A stretch of DNA of 64,000 bases, from positions 124,001-188,000 of the forward strand of contig NZ_LHPC01000039.1 of the NCBI RefSeq assembly GCF_001297125.1, in the 5' to 3' direction. The notes beneath the pieces were generated by a model. It was not told where the DNA came from. It was given only the letters and a program-made list of their open reading frames with translations, and made no database searches. Position numbers and translations under genes: made by a program. This stretch comes from Pseudomonas sp. RIT-PI-q. Its GTDB lineage: Bacteria > Pseudomonadota > Gammaproteobacteria > Pseudomonadales > Pseudomonadaceae. This document shows positions 27,387-36,139 of the stretch, piece after piece. The stretch's first letter is position 1; the number at the start of each line of letters is the position of its first letter.

Positions 27387-28951
27387 TGAGCACATCGTTA
27401 TCCGCCCCCGCCTCACGTGGGGGGTACGTGCCACGGCGCAAGCGGCCATCGATCTGGTTGCTGCTGCCGGTTTTGCTGCTGGTCGTGCTCAGCCTTTTGC
27501 CGCTGGCCTACGTCGGACTCAAGGCCTGGCAGGCCGGCTGGGCCGAGGCGATACATCTGTTGTGGCGGCCTTATGTGTTTGGCCTGCTGCGCAACACCCT
27601 GGCACTGATGGTCGGCGTGACGCTGGCTTGCGGCGTGATCGGTCTGTCGCTGGCGTGGCTGCTGGAGCGCAGCAATCTGCCGGGGCGGCGGTTGTGGGGC
27701 GTGATCCTGTGCCTGCCGTTCGCCGTACCGGCATTTGTCAGCAGTTTTACCTGGGTGTCGCTGAGCGCGCATTTCGAAGGCTTGGGCGGGGCGATCCTGG
27801 TGATGACCCTGTCCAAGTACCCGCTGATCTTTTTGCCGGTGGCGGCGACCCTGCGCAATCTCGACCCGTCCCTGGAAGAGTCCGCCCGCACACTGGGGCA
27901 GAATCGCTGGGGTGTGTTTTTCAGGATCACCTTGCCCTTGCTCTGGCCGTCTCTGCTCGCCGGCTCGCTGTTGATCGCCCTGCACATGCTAGTGGAGTTC
28001 GGCGCGCTGTCGATCATCGGCCTGCAAACGTTCACCACGGCGATCTATCAGCAGTTCGAACTGGAATTCAGTAACGCCAATGCGGCGATGTTGTCGGCGG
28101 TGCTGCTGGCGCTGTGCCTGGTGTTGTTATGGCTGGAGCTGCGAGTACGCGGCAAGGGCCGCCACGTGCGCACCGGCCAAGGCGCGGCGCGACACGCCGA
28201 ACAGGTTCGACTGGGGCCATGGGCGGTCGCCGGACAAGTTTACTGCCTGACACTGGCGATCGTTGGCAGCGGGATTCCGCTGGGCATGCTGGTGTATTGG
28301 CTTGCCGTGGGTTCGTCGGCGGCATTCCCGGTGGCGGCGATCAGCGAGGCTTTGCTTTCGTCCCTGGCGCTGTCACTGGGTGGCGCGGCATTGTGCCTGG
28401 TGCTGGCGGTGCCGGTGGGGTTGCTGGTGGTGCGCTTTAAAGGTCCATTGGCGATCTGGGCCGAGCGCTTGCCCTATCTGCTGCATGCGCTGCCTGGACT
28501 GGTGATTGCGCTGACGCTGGTGTATTTCGCCCTGCACTATGTGCCGGTGCTGTACCAGACGTCGGCATTGCTGTTGATCGCTTATGCGCTGTTGTTTCTG
28601 CCACTGGCTCAAGCGCCGATTCGCACAGCGCTGAATAAAGCGGCGCCGCAGCTTGAAGAGGCGGCACGCACGCTGGGCGCGTCGTCGTTCAGCGCGTTTT
28701 GTCGGGTGACGTTGCCGATCATTTTCCCGGCGCTGGGTGCGGCGTTTGCGTTGGTGTTTCTGGATGCGATGAAGGAGCTGACGGCGACATTGCTGTTGAG
28801 TCCGACCGGGCTTAATACGCTGGCCACGGAGGTGTGGGCGCATACCGCGAACGTGGAGTTTGCGGCGGCGGCGCCTTATGCGGCGTTGTTGAGTCTGGTG
28901 TCAGGGTTACCGGTTTATCTGCTGACGACGCGGATGTATTTGAGCCGTTGA
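27386..28951 (+). CDS. Ferric iron ABC transporter, permease (FbpB/HitB-like)
   Basis: A 521-residue inner-membrane protein with two fused permease halves and about 12 membrane helices, the FbpB/SfuB arrangement. Each half ends in an EAA-type loop that contacts the ATPase: EESARTLGQNRWGVFFRITL (about residue 165) and EEAARTLGASSFSAFCRVTL (about residue 427). The start ATG overlaps the TGA of the binding-protein gene. No ATPase gene follows; the next gene is an opposite-strand chemoreceptor. The pair must use an ATPase encoded elsewhere, as with the hitAB pair of P. aeruginosa. Confidence 0.9.
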   Translation: MSTSLSAPASRGGYVPRRKRPSIWLLLPVLLLVVLSLLPLAYVGLKAWQAGWAEAIHLLWRPYVFGLLRNTLALMVGVTLACGVIGLSLAWLLERSNLPGRRLWGVILCLPFAVPAFVSSFTWVSLSAHFEGLGGAILVMTLSKYPLIFLPVAATLRNLDPSLEESARTLGQNRWGVFFRITLPLLWPSLLAGSLLIALHMLVEFGALSIIGLQTFTTAIYQQFELEFSNANAAMLSAVLLALCLVLLWLELRVRGKGRHVRTGQGAARHAEQVRLGPWAVAGQVYCLTLAIVGSGIPLGMLVYWLAVGSSAAFPVAAISEALLSSLALSLGGAALCLVLAVPVGLLVVRFKGPLAIWAERLPYLLHALPGLVIALTLVYFALHYVPVLYQTSALLLIAYALLFLPLAQAPIRTALNKAAPQLEEAARTLGASSFSAFCRVTLPIIFPALGAAFALVFLDAMKELTATLLLSPTGLNTLATEVWAHTANVEFAAAAPYAALLSLVSGLPVYLLTTRMYLSR

Positions 28952-28957
28952 GACCGC

Positions 28958-29050
28958 CATCGCGGGCAAGCCCGCTCCCACATTGTTCTTCTGCGAATAC
29001 ACAATTTGTGTGCAACAGAAAACACTGTGGGAGCGGGCTCGCCCGCGATG
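28958..29050. repeat. REPIN
   Basis: CATCGCGGGCAAGCCCGCTC and its complement with one change (GGGCTCGCCCGC in place of GGGCTTGCCCGC). The loop holds an inner palindrome ACACAATTTGTGT. It lies between the convergent permease and chemoreceptor genes and may act as a bidirectional terminator. Confidence 0.9.
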
Positions 29051-29070
29051 GCGTCAGCCCTGACAACACA

Positions 29071-31005
29071 TTACGCCCGGAACTGCCCCAGGCTCGCCTT
29101 CAACTGCGCCGCCAACCCATCCAACACTTTGCCGCTGGCCGTGGTTTCCACCACCGCCTGAGCAGCCTTCTCAGCCTGCGCATGAATCGTCTCAACCCGA
29201 CCCCGCACCGCTTGCGCACCTTGCGCCTGATGCGCCGCTGCCTGCGTCGCCAGACCGATCGCCGCATGCACTTGCTCCACCGATGCCTGCACTGACTGCT
29301 GCAACCGCGCACTGTCACGCAACACCAGCAAACCTTCGCTGGCCTGACGCCCGGCCTGCCCAATCGCTGCAACGGCCTCACGCGCGCCTTGCTGCAAGGC
29401 GACGATGTACGCCTGGATATCACCGGTGGAGCTCTGCGTCTTGCTCGCCAATGCGCGCACTTCATCCGCTACCACCGCGAACCCACGGCCGGTCTCACCG
29501 GCACGCGCCGCTTCGATGGCCGCGTTAAGCGCCAGCAGGTTGGTTTGCTCGGCGATCCCGTGAATCACCGTCAGCACCACTTCAATCTGTTCACTCTGCT
29601 GCGCCAGCCGCTCGATGACTTTCGCCCCGGTGTCGACCTGCCCCGCCAATGCTTCGATCAGGCTGCCGACCTTCGCCGAGGTCCGGGTGTTTTCATCAGT
29701 GGCCTGACGGATGTCCACCACTTGCTGCAATGCCGCCTGCATGGCGTGGCTTTCAGACTGCGCTTCGTCAGCCATCTGCGACAACGCACGCAGGCTCTCG
29801 GCCACTTCATCGCGCTGCATGCCGGCCGCCGCATCGGCCCCGGCATTGCGCAGGGTCATGGCGCCGATTTCCACGCCGGTACGCTGGGCCACATCACCCG
29901 CTTCACGCACGATCGGCTGCAACTTATCCACAAAGCGATTGACCGCCGAGGCCATGTCGCCGATTTCGTCCTTGCTGTTGATCTGCACACGCTTGGTCAG
30001 GTCACCTTCGCCGGCGGCCAGGTCATCCATGGCGGCAATCAGCATTTTCAAGCGATTGACCACTCGACGACCCAATACCACCGCGAGCAACAGCAGCACA
30101 CCGCAACCCACCAGCGCCAGGCCCATGCCGATGCGCCAGCGCAAGGTTGCGGCAGCTTCCTGCACGGTGCTGGTGGTGTTGGCTTTCATGTCAGACGCCG
30201 TCGACTGCGCCGACTGCAGGCGCGCACCCATTGCCGCAGCACTATCAGCTGCAGCGCCTTTGAGGCTGTCGCCGACCAACTGATCCCTGCTGGCGATCAG
30301 CGCCGAGAACCGCTTGTCGAGGGCCGCCAGATCGATTTCCACCGAAGCGGTCGAGACGCCCATCAAGACCTTGCCGATTTCCACGCCGTTGGGGTTGATC
30401 GAGGATTCGAGGTAGTAGACCGACGGATCGTTCTTCGCCGCGTCCAGCACCTTGTCCAGCGCCCGCTCGCCCTGGCCTTTCTCCAGCAGCGCCTTGTTGA
30501 TCGGGTTTTCGCGGTTCAGGTAGCGCGTCAGGTGCTGCCCTGTGGCGTCGTCGTACACCACGAACAACACGTTGGGATTGCGCTGGGCACGGCGGGCGAA
30601 TTCGGACAGGGTTGGAACGTCGCTGTCCCACATGGCGCGGGGTGCGACCGAAGCCAGGAGCTGCGCCATATCATTGGCGGAATCCTTCAGGTCCTTTTCC
30701 AGTGTCGCGCGCAATTGGGCCTGTTCGTCCTTCAATCGCGAGGACAAACCGACCGTGAGGCGCTGACGCGTACTCGCGGAGAGGCTGTCGAGGCTCGACG
30801 TGACTTCACGCCCCGCCTGCTCGAGTTCACCGGAGAGCTTTTGGCTGTCGGCACCCAAGCGCGCACCGAGATCGGCTTCCAGTGCGGTCACTGTGCTCCG
30901 GGTCAGGGCGACAGCCACCAGCACCTGCACCAAAAGGGCGATACCAAGGGTAACGAACACCGGCCGCAATAAACGGCTTTGTAACAGTGAGAGAATGGCC
31001 GACAC
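29071..31005 (-). CDS. Methyl-accepting chemotaxis protein
   Basis: A 644-residue chemoreceptor. The first membrane helix is residues 14-34 (PVFVTLGIALLVQVLVAVAL), then a large, mostly helical periplasmic sensor of about 255 residues, a second membrane helix near 293-312 (GLALVGCGVLLLLAVVLG), a HAMP domain (about 313-367, with DLAAGEGDLTKRVQ) and a cytoplasmic coiled coil with the signalling tip NLLALNAAIEAARAGETGRG and FAVVADEVRALASKTQ. The start is a GTG at 31005 with AGGGA 7 nt upstream. The ligand cannot be read from the sequence. It has no chemotaxis neighbours. Confidence 0.95.
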   Translation of the reverse strand: MSAILSLLQSRLLRPVFVTLGIALLVQVLVAVALTRSTVTALEADLGARLGADSQKLSGELEQAGREVTSSLDSLSASTRQRLTVGLSSRLKDEQAQLRATLEKDLKDSANDMAQLLASVAPRAMWDSDVPTLSEFARRAQRNPNVLFVVYDDATGQHLTRYLNRENPINKALLEKGQGERALDKVLDAAKNDPSVYYLESSINPNGVEIGKVLMGVSTASVEIDLAALDKRFSALIASRDQLVGDSLKGAAADSAAAMGARLQSAQSTASDMKANTTSTVQEAAATLRWRIGMGLALVGCGVLLLLAVVLGRRVVNRLKMLIAAMDDLAAGEGDLTKRVQINSKDEIGDMASAVNRFVDKLQPIVREAGDVAQRTGVEIGAMTLRNAGADAAAGMQRDEVAESLRALSQMADEAQSESHAMQAALQQVVDIRQATDENTRTSAKVGSLIEALAGQVDTGAKVIERLAQQSEQIEVVLTVIHGIAEQTNLLALNAAIEAARAGETGRGFAVVADEVRALASKTQSSTGDIQAYIVALQQGAREAVAAIGQAGRQASEGLLVLRDSARLQQSVQASVEQVHAAIGLATQAAAHQAQGAQAVRGRVETIHAQAEKAAQAVVETTASGKVLDGLAAQLKASLGQFRA

Positions 31006-31107
31006 TTAAAATCCCTCTGCTTGGCGCCATTAAATTGATGGCGCGCTGGAAGCGATGCTTTTAATCAACATCACAGCAAAGGTCGTGCCGTCCGGCAGGC
31101 ACAAACG

Positions 31108-31135
31108 ACAAAGGCCCCGATTAAGGGGCCTTTGT
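31108..31135 (-). terminator. Terminator of purA
   Basis: Perfect stem ACAAAGGCCCC-GATTAA-GGGGCCTTTGT located 20 bp after the purA stop. The sequence on both sides is T/A-rich, so it may work in both directions. Confidence 0.88.
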
Positions 31136-31154
31136 CTTTTACATCAATGACTTA

Positions 31155-32444
31155 TTAAGCGAACGGGTGACGCAGAACGATGGTTTCGTTGCGGTCCGGG
31201 CCCGTCGAAATAATGTCAATCGGCGCACCGATCAGCTCTTCGACGCGCTTGATGTAAGCACGGGCGTTAGCGGGCAGCTCTTCGATGGTTTTGGCACCCC
31301 CCGTCGACTCGGTCCAGCCCGGCACTTCTTCGTACACAGGCTGCAGGCCCACGTAGCTGTCAGCATCAGTCGGGGCAACGGCATTGCCTTGCGCATCTTG
31401 GTAGCCGACGCAGATGTTGATGGTTTCGAGGCCATCGAGCACGTCGAGCTTGGTCAGGCAGATGCCCGAGATGCTGTTCACATCGATAGCGCGACGCAGG
31501 ATAACGGCGTCGAACCAGCCGCAACGACGGGCACGGCCGGTGGTAGCGCCGAACTCGTGACCTTGTTTGGCCAGGTGCGCACCCACTTCGTCAAACAGCT
31601 CAGTCGGGAATGGACCCGAACCGACGCGAGTGGTGTAAGCCTTGGTGATGCCCAGGATGTAATCCAGGAACATCGGGCCAACGCCCGAACCGGTCGCCAC
31701 GCCACCTGCGGTGGTGTTGGAGCTGGTCACGTACGGATAGGTACCGTGGTCGATGTCGAGCAACGAACCCTGGGCGCCTTCGAACATGATGTCTTTGCCG
31801 GCGCGACGCAGGTCGTGGAGCTCGGCCGTCACGTCCAGCATCAGCGGCTTGAGCAGTTCAGCGTATTCCTTGCACTCGGCCAGGGTTTTTTCGAACTCGA
31901 TGGCAGGTTCTTTGTAGTAACCCACCAGCATGAAGTTGTGGTAGTCCACCAGTTCACGCAGCTTGTCTTCAAAGCGCGGCATGTTGAGCAGGTCGCCCAC
32001 ACGCAGGCCACGACGTGCAACCTTGTCTTCGTAAGCCGGGCCGATGCCGCGACCGGTCGTACCGATCTTCAGCTCGCCACGGGCCTTTTCACGGGCCTGG
32101 TCCAGCGCTACGTGGAAGGACAGGATCAGCGGGCAGGACGGGCTGATACGCAGGCGCTCACGCACCGGTACGCCTTTCTCTTCCAGCTTGATGATTTCCC
32201 GCAGCAGAGCGTCGGGTGCAACCACCACGCCGTTGCCGATCAGGCACTGTACGCCTTCGCGCAGCACGCCCGACGGGATCAGGTGCAAGACGGTTTTTTC
32301 GCCATCGATCACCAGGGTGTGACCCGCGTTGTGGCCACCTTGGTAGCGCACTACGGCGGCAGCATGTTCGGTCAGCAGATCAACGATCTTGCCTTTGCCC
32401 TCATCACCCCATTGGGTGCCCAGGACTACGACATTCTTACCCAT
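31155..32444 (-). CDS. purA: Adenylosuccinate synthetase
   Basis: Joins IMP and aspartate with GTP to give adenylosuccinate, the first step from IMP to AMP. The 429-residue protein starts MGKNVVVLGTQWGDEGKGKI, which contains the GTP-binding P-loop-like GDEGKGK. It continues with GGHNAGHTLV, the IMP-binding GTTGRGIGPAYEDK (about residue 127-140) and EGAQGSLLDIDHGTYPYVTS. The ATG at 32444 has GAGGAC upstream; a frame open to 32459 would add five residues without family support. It lies downstream of hisZ in the same direction. Confidence 0.98.
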   Translation of the reverse strand: MGKNVVVLGTQWGDEGKGKIVDLLTEHAAAVVRYQGGHNAGHTLVIDGEKTVLHLIPSGVLREGVQCLIGNGVVVAPDALLREIIKLEEKGVPVRERLRISPSCPLILSFHVALDQAREKARGELKIGTTGRGIGPAYEDKVARRGLRVGDLLNMPRFEDKLRELVDYHNFMLVGYYKEPAIEFEKTLAECKEYAELLKPLMLDVTAELHDLRRAGKDIMFEGAQGSLLDIDHGTYPYVTSSNTTAGGVATGSGVGPMFLDYILGITKAYTTRVGSGPFPTELFDEVGAHLAKQGHEFGATTGRARRCGWFDAVILRRAIDVNSISGICLTKLDVLDGLETINICVGYQDAQGNAVAPTDADSYVGLQPVYEEVPGWTESTGGAKTIEELPANARAYIKRVEELIGAPIDIISTGPDRNETIVLRHPFA

Positions 32445-32498
32445 AACACTTGTCCTCATTCGCGCAAACTTGGTGCCGGCCGCGGCCGACAGGAAAAC

Positions 32499-33686
32499 TC
32501 AAGAAGCCAGTGGCGATACTTGCCAAAGCCCGTTCTGCTGAATCAATTGCCGGTCGCAGTCCGCTTCACGGGCGGCGGCCAAAGGTTGCCCAGGCAACGC
32601 CTGAACGACACGCTGACCCTCACTGCGCAACTGGCAAACCTGCTGCCAGAGTGCCGCATCCGTACTGTCTGGCATCCAGATACCGCCAGACGGTAACTCG
32701 ATCTCAGCACGCCCCAGGGTCACCAGGGTTTTCAAATCGGTAGAGAAGCCGGTTGCCGGACGAGCGCGACCGAAGTCGGCGCCGATGTCGTCGTAACGAC
32801 CGCCCTGAGCAATGGACTGGCCAACACCCGGCACGAACACCGCGAACACCACACCGGTGTGGTAGTGGTAGCCGCGCAACTCGCCCAGGTCGAAGTAAAG
32901 CGGTAATTGCGGGAAACGCGTGGACAGACGCTCGGCAATCGCCAGCAAGTCGTCCAGAGCGGCCAGAACCGGCGCCGGCGCATTCGCCAGACGCTCACGG
33001 GCAGCGCTCAATACTTCTCGGCCGCCACACAAGTCGACCAACGCTCGCAGCATGCCCGACAAATCGGCAGGCAAGCCTTCGGTCAAGGTAATGACCTCGT
33101 CGATCGCCTTGCGTTGCAATGCATCGAACAACTGTTGCTCAACTTCACCGGACAAACCGGCGGCGCGGGCCAGGCCACGGTAGATGCCGACATGACCGAG
33201 GTCCATGTGCACATCCGGCACATCGGCCAGTTGCAGCATGGCCAGCATCAGGCTGATGACTTCCACGTCGCTGCTCGGGCTGGCATCGCCGTACAACTCG
33301 GCGCCCAGCTGAATCGGGCTGCGCGAGGACGACAAGGCCCGTGGCTGAGCGTGCAGCACGCTGCCGGCGTAGCACAGACGGCTCGGGCCTTCGCGACGCA
33401 GGGTGTGCGCATCGATGCGCGCCACTTGCGGTGTGATGTCGGCACGGAAACCCATCTGCCGACCCGATTGCGGGTCAATGACCTTGAAGGTACGCAGATC
33501 GAGGTCCTGGCCCGCGCCGGTCAGCAGGGATTCCAGGTACTCGATATGGGGAGTCACGACAAACTCGTAACCCCAGCTCTGGAACAGATCCAACACCTGG
33601 CGACGCGCTACTTCGATGCGCGCCGCTTCTGGTGGCAGTACTTCTTCGATGCCATCTGGCAGCAGCCAGCGGTCTACCGTTGCCAT
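32499..33686 (-). CDS. hisZ: ATP phosphoribosyltransferase regulatory subunit
   Basis: A 395-residue paralogue of histidyl-tRNA synthetase that lacks tRNA charging and activates the short form of HisG in histidine synthesis. The class II synthetase-like fold is visible (DGIEEVLPPEAARIEVARRQ, RADITPQVARIDAHTLRREG, LCYAGSVLH). The anticodon-binding domain of true HisRS is missing, and the length fits HisZ. Location between hflC and purA is standard in Pseudomonas. The ATG at 33686 is preceded by AGGGGAATGGCGT. Confidence 0.95.
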   Translation of the reverse strand: MATVDRWLLPDGIEEVLPPEAARIEVARRQVLDLFQSWGYEFVVTPHIEYLESLLTGAGQDLDLRTFKVIDPQSGRQMGFRADITPQVARIDAHTLRREGPSRLCYAGSVLHAQPRALSSSRSPIQLGAELYGDASPSSDVEVISLMLAMLQLADVPDVHMDLGHVGIYRGLARAAGLSGEVEQQLFDALQRKAIDEVITLTEGLPADLSGMLRALVDLCGGREVLSAARERLANAPAPVLAALDDLLAIAERLSTRFPQLPLYFDLGELRGYHYHTGVVFAVFVPGVGQSIAQGGRYDDIGADFGRARPATGFSTDLKTLVTLGRAEIELPSGGIWMPDSTDAALWQQVCQLRSEGQRVVQALPGQPLAAAREADCDRQLIQQNGLWQVSPLAS

Positions 33687-34001
33687 TACGCCATTCCCCT
33701 ATGATCCGGGCGGCAAGCCGTTGGGCGAGCCTTGAGTGAAGCAGAAAATGATCGGTTCGTGCACAAAACACGCGCAAGAACAACGTGGCGAAAAGCCTGA
33801 AACCGGCTTCGCCAACCACTTTCCTCGAAAAACCTGTCGAGTCATTCAACTCGATGTCTTGCCTGACAACCGCAATCAAACGTGCAGACGCAAAAAAGCC
33901 GGGAATTTCCCGGCTGCCGCATCATACACACGTTTTCCCAAAGGATCACCCCGCCCGAGGCTTTAGCCGCCAGGCGGGGGATGATTCAGGTCAACGCCGT
34001 A
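33687..34001. other. Gap between hflC and hisZ
   Basis: 315 bp that contains the hflC terminator at 33892-33915 and, between it and hisZ, room for the promoter of the hisZ-purA unit. No open frame here has a ribosome site or convincing composition. No repeat of the REP family is present. Confidence 0.6.
33892..33915 (-). terminator. Terminator after hflC
   Basis: On the minus strand, perfect stem AGCCGGG-AAATT-CCCGGCT followed by six T. It closes the long transcription unit that ends in hflK-hflC. Confidence 0.92.
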
Positions 34002-34871
34002 TCAAGGCTTGGCTTTTTCCAGGTAACGGAAGAAGTCGCTGCTTGGGTCCAGGACCATGACGTCGGATTTGTTCGCGAAGCTTTCACGGTAGGCGCGCAG
34101 GCTACGATAGAAACCGTAGAACTCCTGGTCCTGGCCGTAGGCCTTGGAGTAGATCGCAGCGGCCTGGGCATCACCATCACCGCGAACCTCTTCAGATTCA
34201 CGATAGGCTTCAGCCAGCAGCACGCGGCGTTGACGGTCGGCGTCGGCACGAATGCCTTCTGCCAGCTCGTTACCCTTGGCGCGGTGCTCGCGAGCTTCAC
34301 GCTCACGCTCGGAACTCATGCGTTCGAACACGCTGCGGTTCACTTCTTTCGGCAGATCGATAGCCTTGACCCGAACATCGACCACTTCGATGCCCAGCTC
34401 TTTTTCCGCCATCTTGTTCAACGAAGCGGTGATATCGGTCATCAGCGCATCGCGCTCACCGGACACCACTTCGTGCAGCGTGCGCTTGCCGAACTGGTCA
34501 CGCAGGCCCGATTCCAGACGACGGGAAAGACGTTCGTCGGCAATCTGCTTGAGGCCGGAAGTCGCGGTGTAGAAGCGCTCGGCATCTTTCACGCGCCACT
34601 TGGCGTAGGCATCGACCATGACGGCTTTCTTTTCCAGCGTCAGGAAGCGTTGTGTCGGTGCATCCAGCGTCATCAGGCGTGCGTCGAATTTGCGCACCTG
34701 GTTAACGTAAGGCACTTTCACATGCAGGCCCGGCTGAACATCGGCCTGGACCACACGACCGAACTGCAGCAACACCGCACGCTCGGTCTGAGCCACGATG
34801 TAGAAGCAGTTCCAGGCAGCGATCGCCACGACGACGCCGACAATAAGGGCGATCAGCGATTTATTGCTCAT
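34002..34871 (-). CDS. hflC: HflC, SPFH-domain membrane protease modulator
   Basis: Forms with HflK a large membrane-anchored cage around the FtsH protease and restrains its action on membrane proteins. The 289-residue protein has one N-terminal membrane helix (about residues 6-26, LIALIVGVVVAIAAWNCFYIV), then the SPFH/band-7 domain (about 30-200) and a coiled-coil region with EREREAREHRAKGNELAEG. The ATG shares a base with the hflK stop, so the partners are translationally coupled. Length is normal for the family. Confidence 0.97.
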   Translation of the reverse strand: MSNKSLIALIVGVVVAIAAWNCFYIVAQTERAVLLQFGRVVQADVQPGLHVKVPYVNQVRKFDARLMTLDAPTQRFLTLEKKAVMVDAYAKWRVKDAERFYTATSGLKQIADERLSRRLESGLRDQFGKRTLHEVVSGERDALMTDITASLNKMAEKELGIEVVDVRVKAIDLPKEVNRSVFERMSSEREREAREHRAKGNELAEGIRADADRQRRVLLAEAYRESEEVRGDGDAQAAAIYSKAYGQDQEFYGFYRSLRAYRESFANKSDVMVLDPSSDFFRYLEKAKP

Positions 34872-36043
34872 CAGCGACTCTCCCTGGTACGTGCTGGCTG
34901 TTGCTGCAGATCAGCTGCTGCACGTGCATTCGCTTCATTGCTGCTGGCTGCCGCACCGGTCACCGAAGTGCTGGTGTTGCGACCACTTTCGACCATCTTG
35001 TCCAGCGGCAAGTAGAGCAGATTGCTCTGGCCATTCTTGTTGCCGGTCACGAGAACCTTGCTGGTGTTGCTGAAGACTTCCTGCATGGTGTCCAGGTACA
35101 GACGCTCGCGGGTGACTTCGGGTGCCTTGCGATACTCGGCGACCAGCTTGGTGAAGCGATCAGCCTCACCCTTGGCACGCGAGACGGTTTCGTCACGGTA
35201 ACCGTTGGCATCTTCGATGATGCGCTGGGCCTGACCACGGGCTTCCGGCACGACGCCGTTGGCATAGGTTTCAGCCTGGTTGCGCGAACGCTGCTCGTCT
35301 TCACGGGCGCGGATCACGTCATCGAAGGCTTCCTGCACTTCACGCGGTGCCGCTGCGCTCTGTACGTTGACCTGGGTGACGGTGATACCGGTGCGATAGG
35401 TATCCATGAAGCGTTGCAGACGCTCCTTGATTTCGCTGGCCATCAATTCACGACCTTCAGTCAGCACCTGGTCCATCGCGGTGGAACCCACCACATGGCG
35501 CAAGGCACTTTCGGTCGCGTGCTGCAGGCTGATTTCCGGCTGGTCGACGCTCAGCACGAAGTCCTGCAGATTGCTGATCTTGTACTGCACGGTCAGCGGC
35601 ACTTCGACGATGTTCTCGTCTTCAGTCAGCATTTGACCTTGCTTGGTATAGGCACGCTCACGCGTGACGTTTTCCAGGTACTTGCGATCGAGCGGCGGGA
35701 AATAGATGTTCAGACCCGGGCCGACAGTTTCGTAGTACTTGCCGAAGCGCAGCACCACGGCTTGCTCCTGCTCGTCGACGACATAAACCGCGCTGTACAG
35801 CCAAACGGCCGCCAATACGACGAGAACGACACCAAGAATGCCGCCGAAGCCGCCACTCTTGCCCGAACCACCGCCATCATCACCACGTTTCTTACCACCA
35901 CCGAACAACCCGTTCAGGCTTTCCTGCAGCTTTCGGAAGGCCTCGTCGAGATCCGGTGGTCCCTTGCGGTCGCCGTTATTGCGGCGCTTGCCACCCCAAG
36001 GATCCTGATTATTCGAGTTGCCACCCGGCTCATTCCAAGCCAT
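34871..36043 (-). CDS. hflK: HflK, SPFH-domain partner of HflC
   Basis: A 390-residue membrane protein. The N-terminus is a glycine-, asparagine- and lysine-rich cytoplasmic tail (AWNEPGGNSNNQDPWGGKRR), followed by one membrane helix near residues 70-90 (GGILGVVLVVLAAVWLYSAV) and the SPFH domain (about 95-290). The C-terminal end is rich in Ala, Gln and Arg. The ATG at 36043 follows GGAGAGCGCT; the frame remains open to 36079 without support. It works as a heteromultimer with HflC on FtsH. Confidence 0.96.
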   Translation of the reverse strand: MAWNEPGGNSNNQDPWGGKRRNNGDRKGPPDLDEAFRKLQESLNGLFGGGKKRGDDGGGSGKSGGFGGILGVVLVVLAAVWLYSAVYVVDEQEQAVVLRFGKYYETVGPGLNIYFPPLDRKYLENVTRERAYTKQGQMLTEDENIVEVPLTVQYKISNLQDFVLSVDQPEISLQHATESALRHVVGSTAMDQVLTEGRELMASEIKERLQRFMDTYRTGITVTQVNVQSAAAPREVQEAFDDVIRAREDEQRSRNQAETYANGVVPEARGQAQRIIEDANGYRDETVSRAKGEADRFTKLVAEYRKAPEVTRERLYLDTMQEVFSNTSKVLVTGNKNGQSNLLYLPLDKMVESGRNTSTSVTGAAASSNEANARAAADLQQQPARTRESR

Positions 36044-36139
36044 AGCGCTCTCCATCTGATAAAGCAAAGACGCACCCACGGCGCGCCGACCAATGCTACA
36101 GAATGCCTGTCACCACGGCACAACCGCTTTCTCAGGCTT

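Noticed and set aside
33736..34060. Plus-strand short frames between hisZ and hflC
   Set aside because: They run through the hflC terminator stem and the end of hflC, and lack ribosome sites and recognisable composition.
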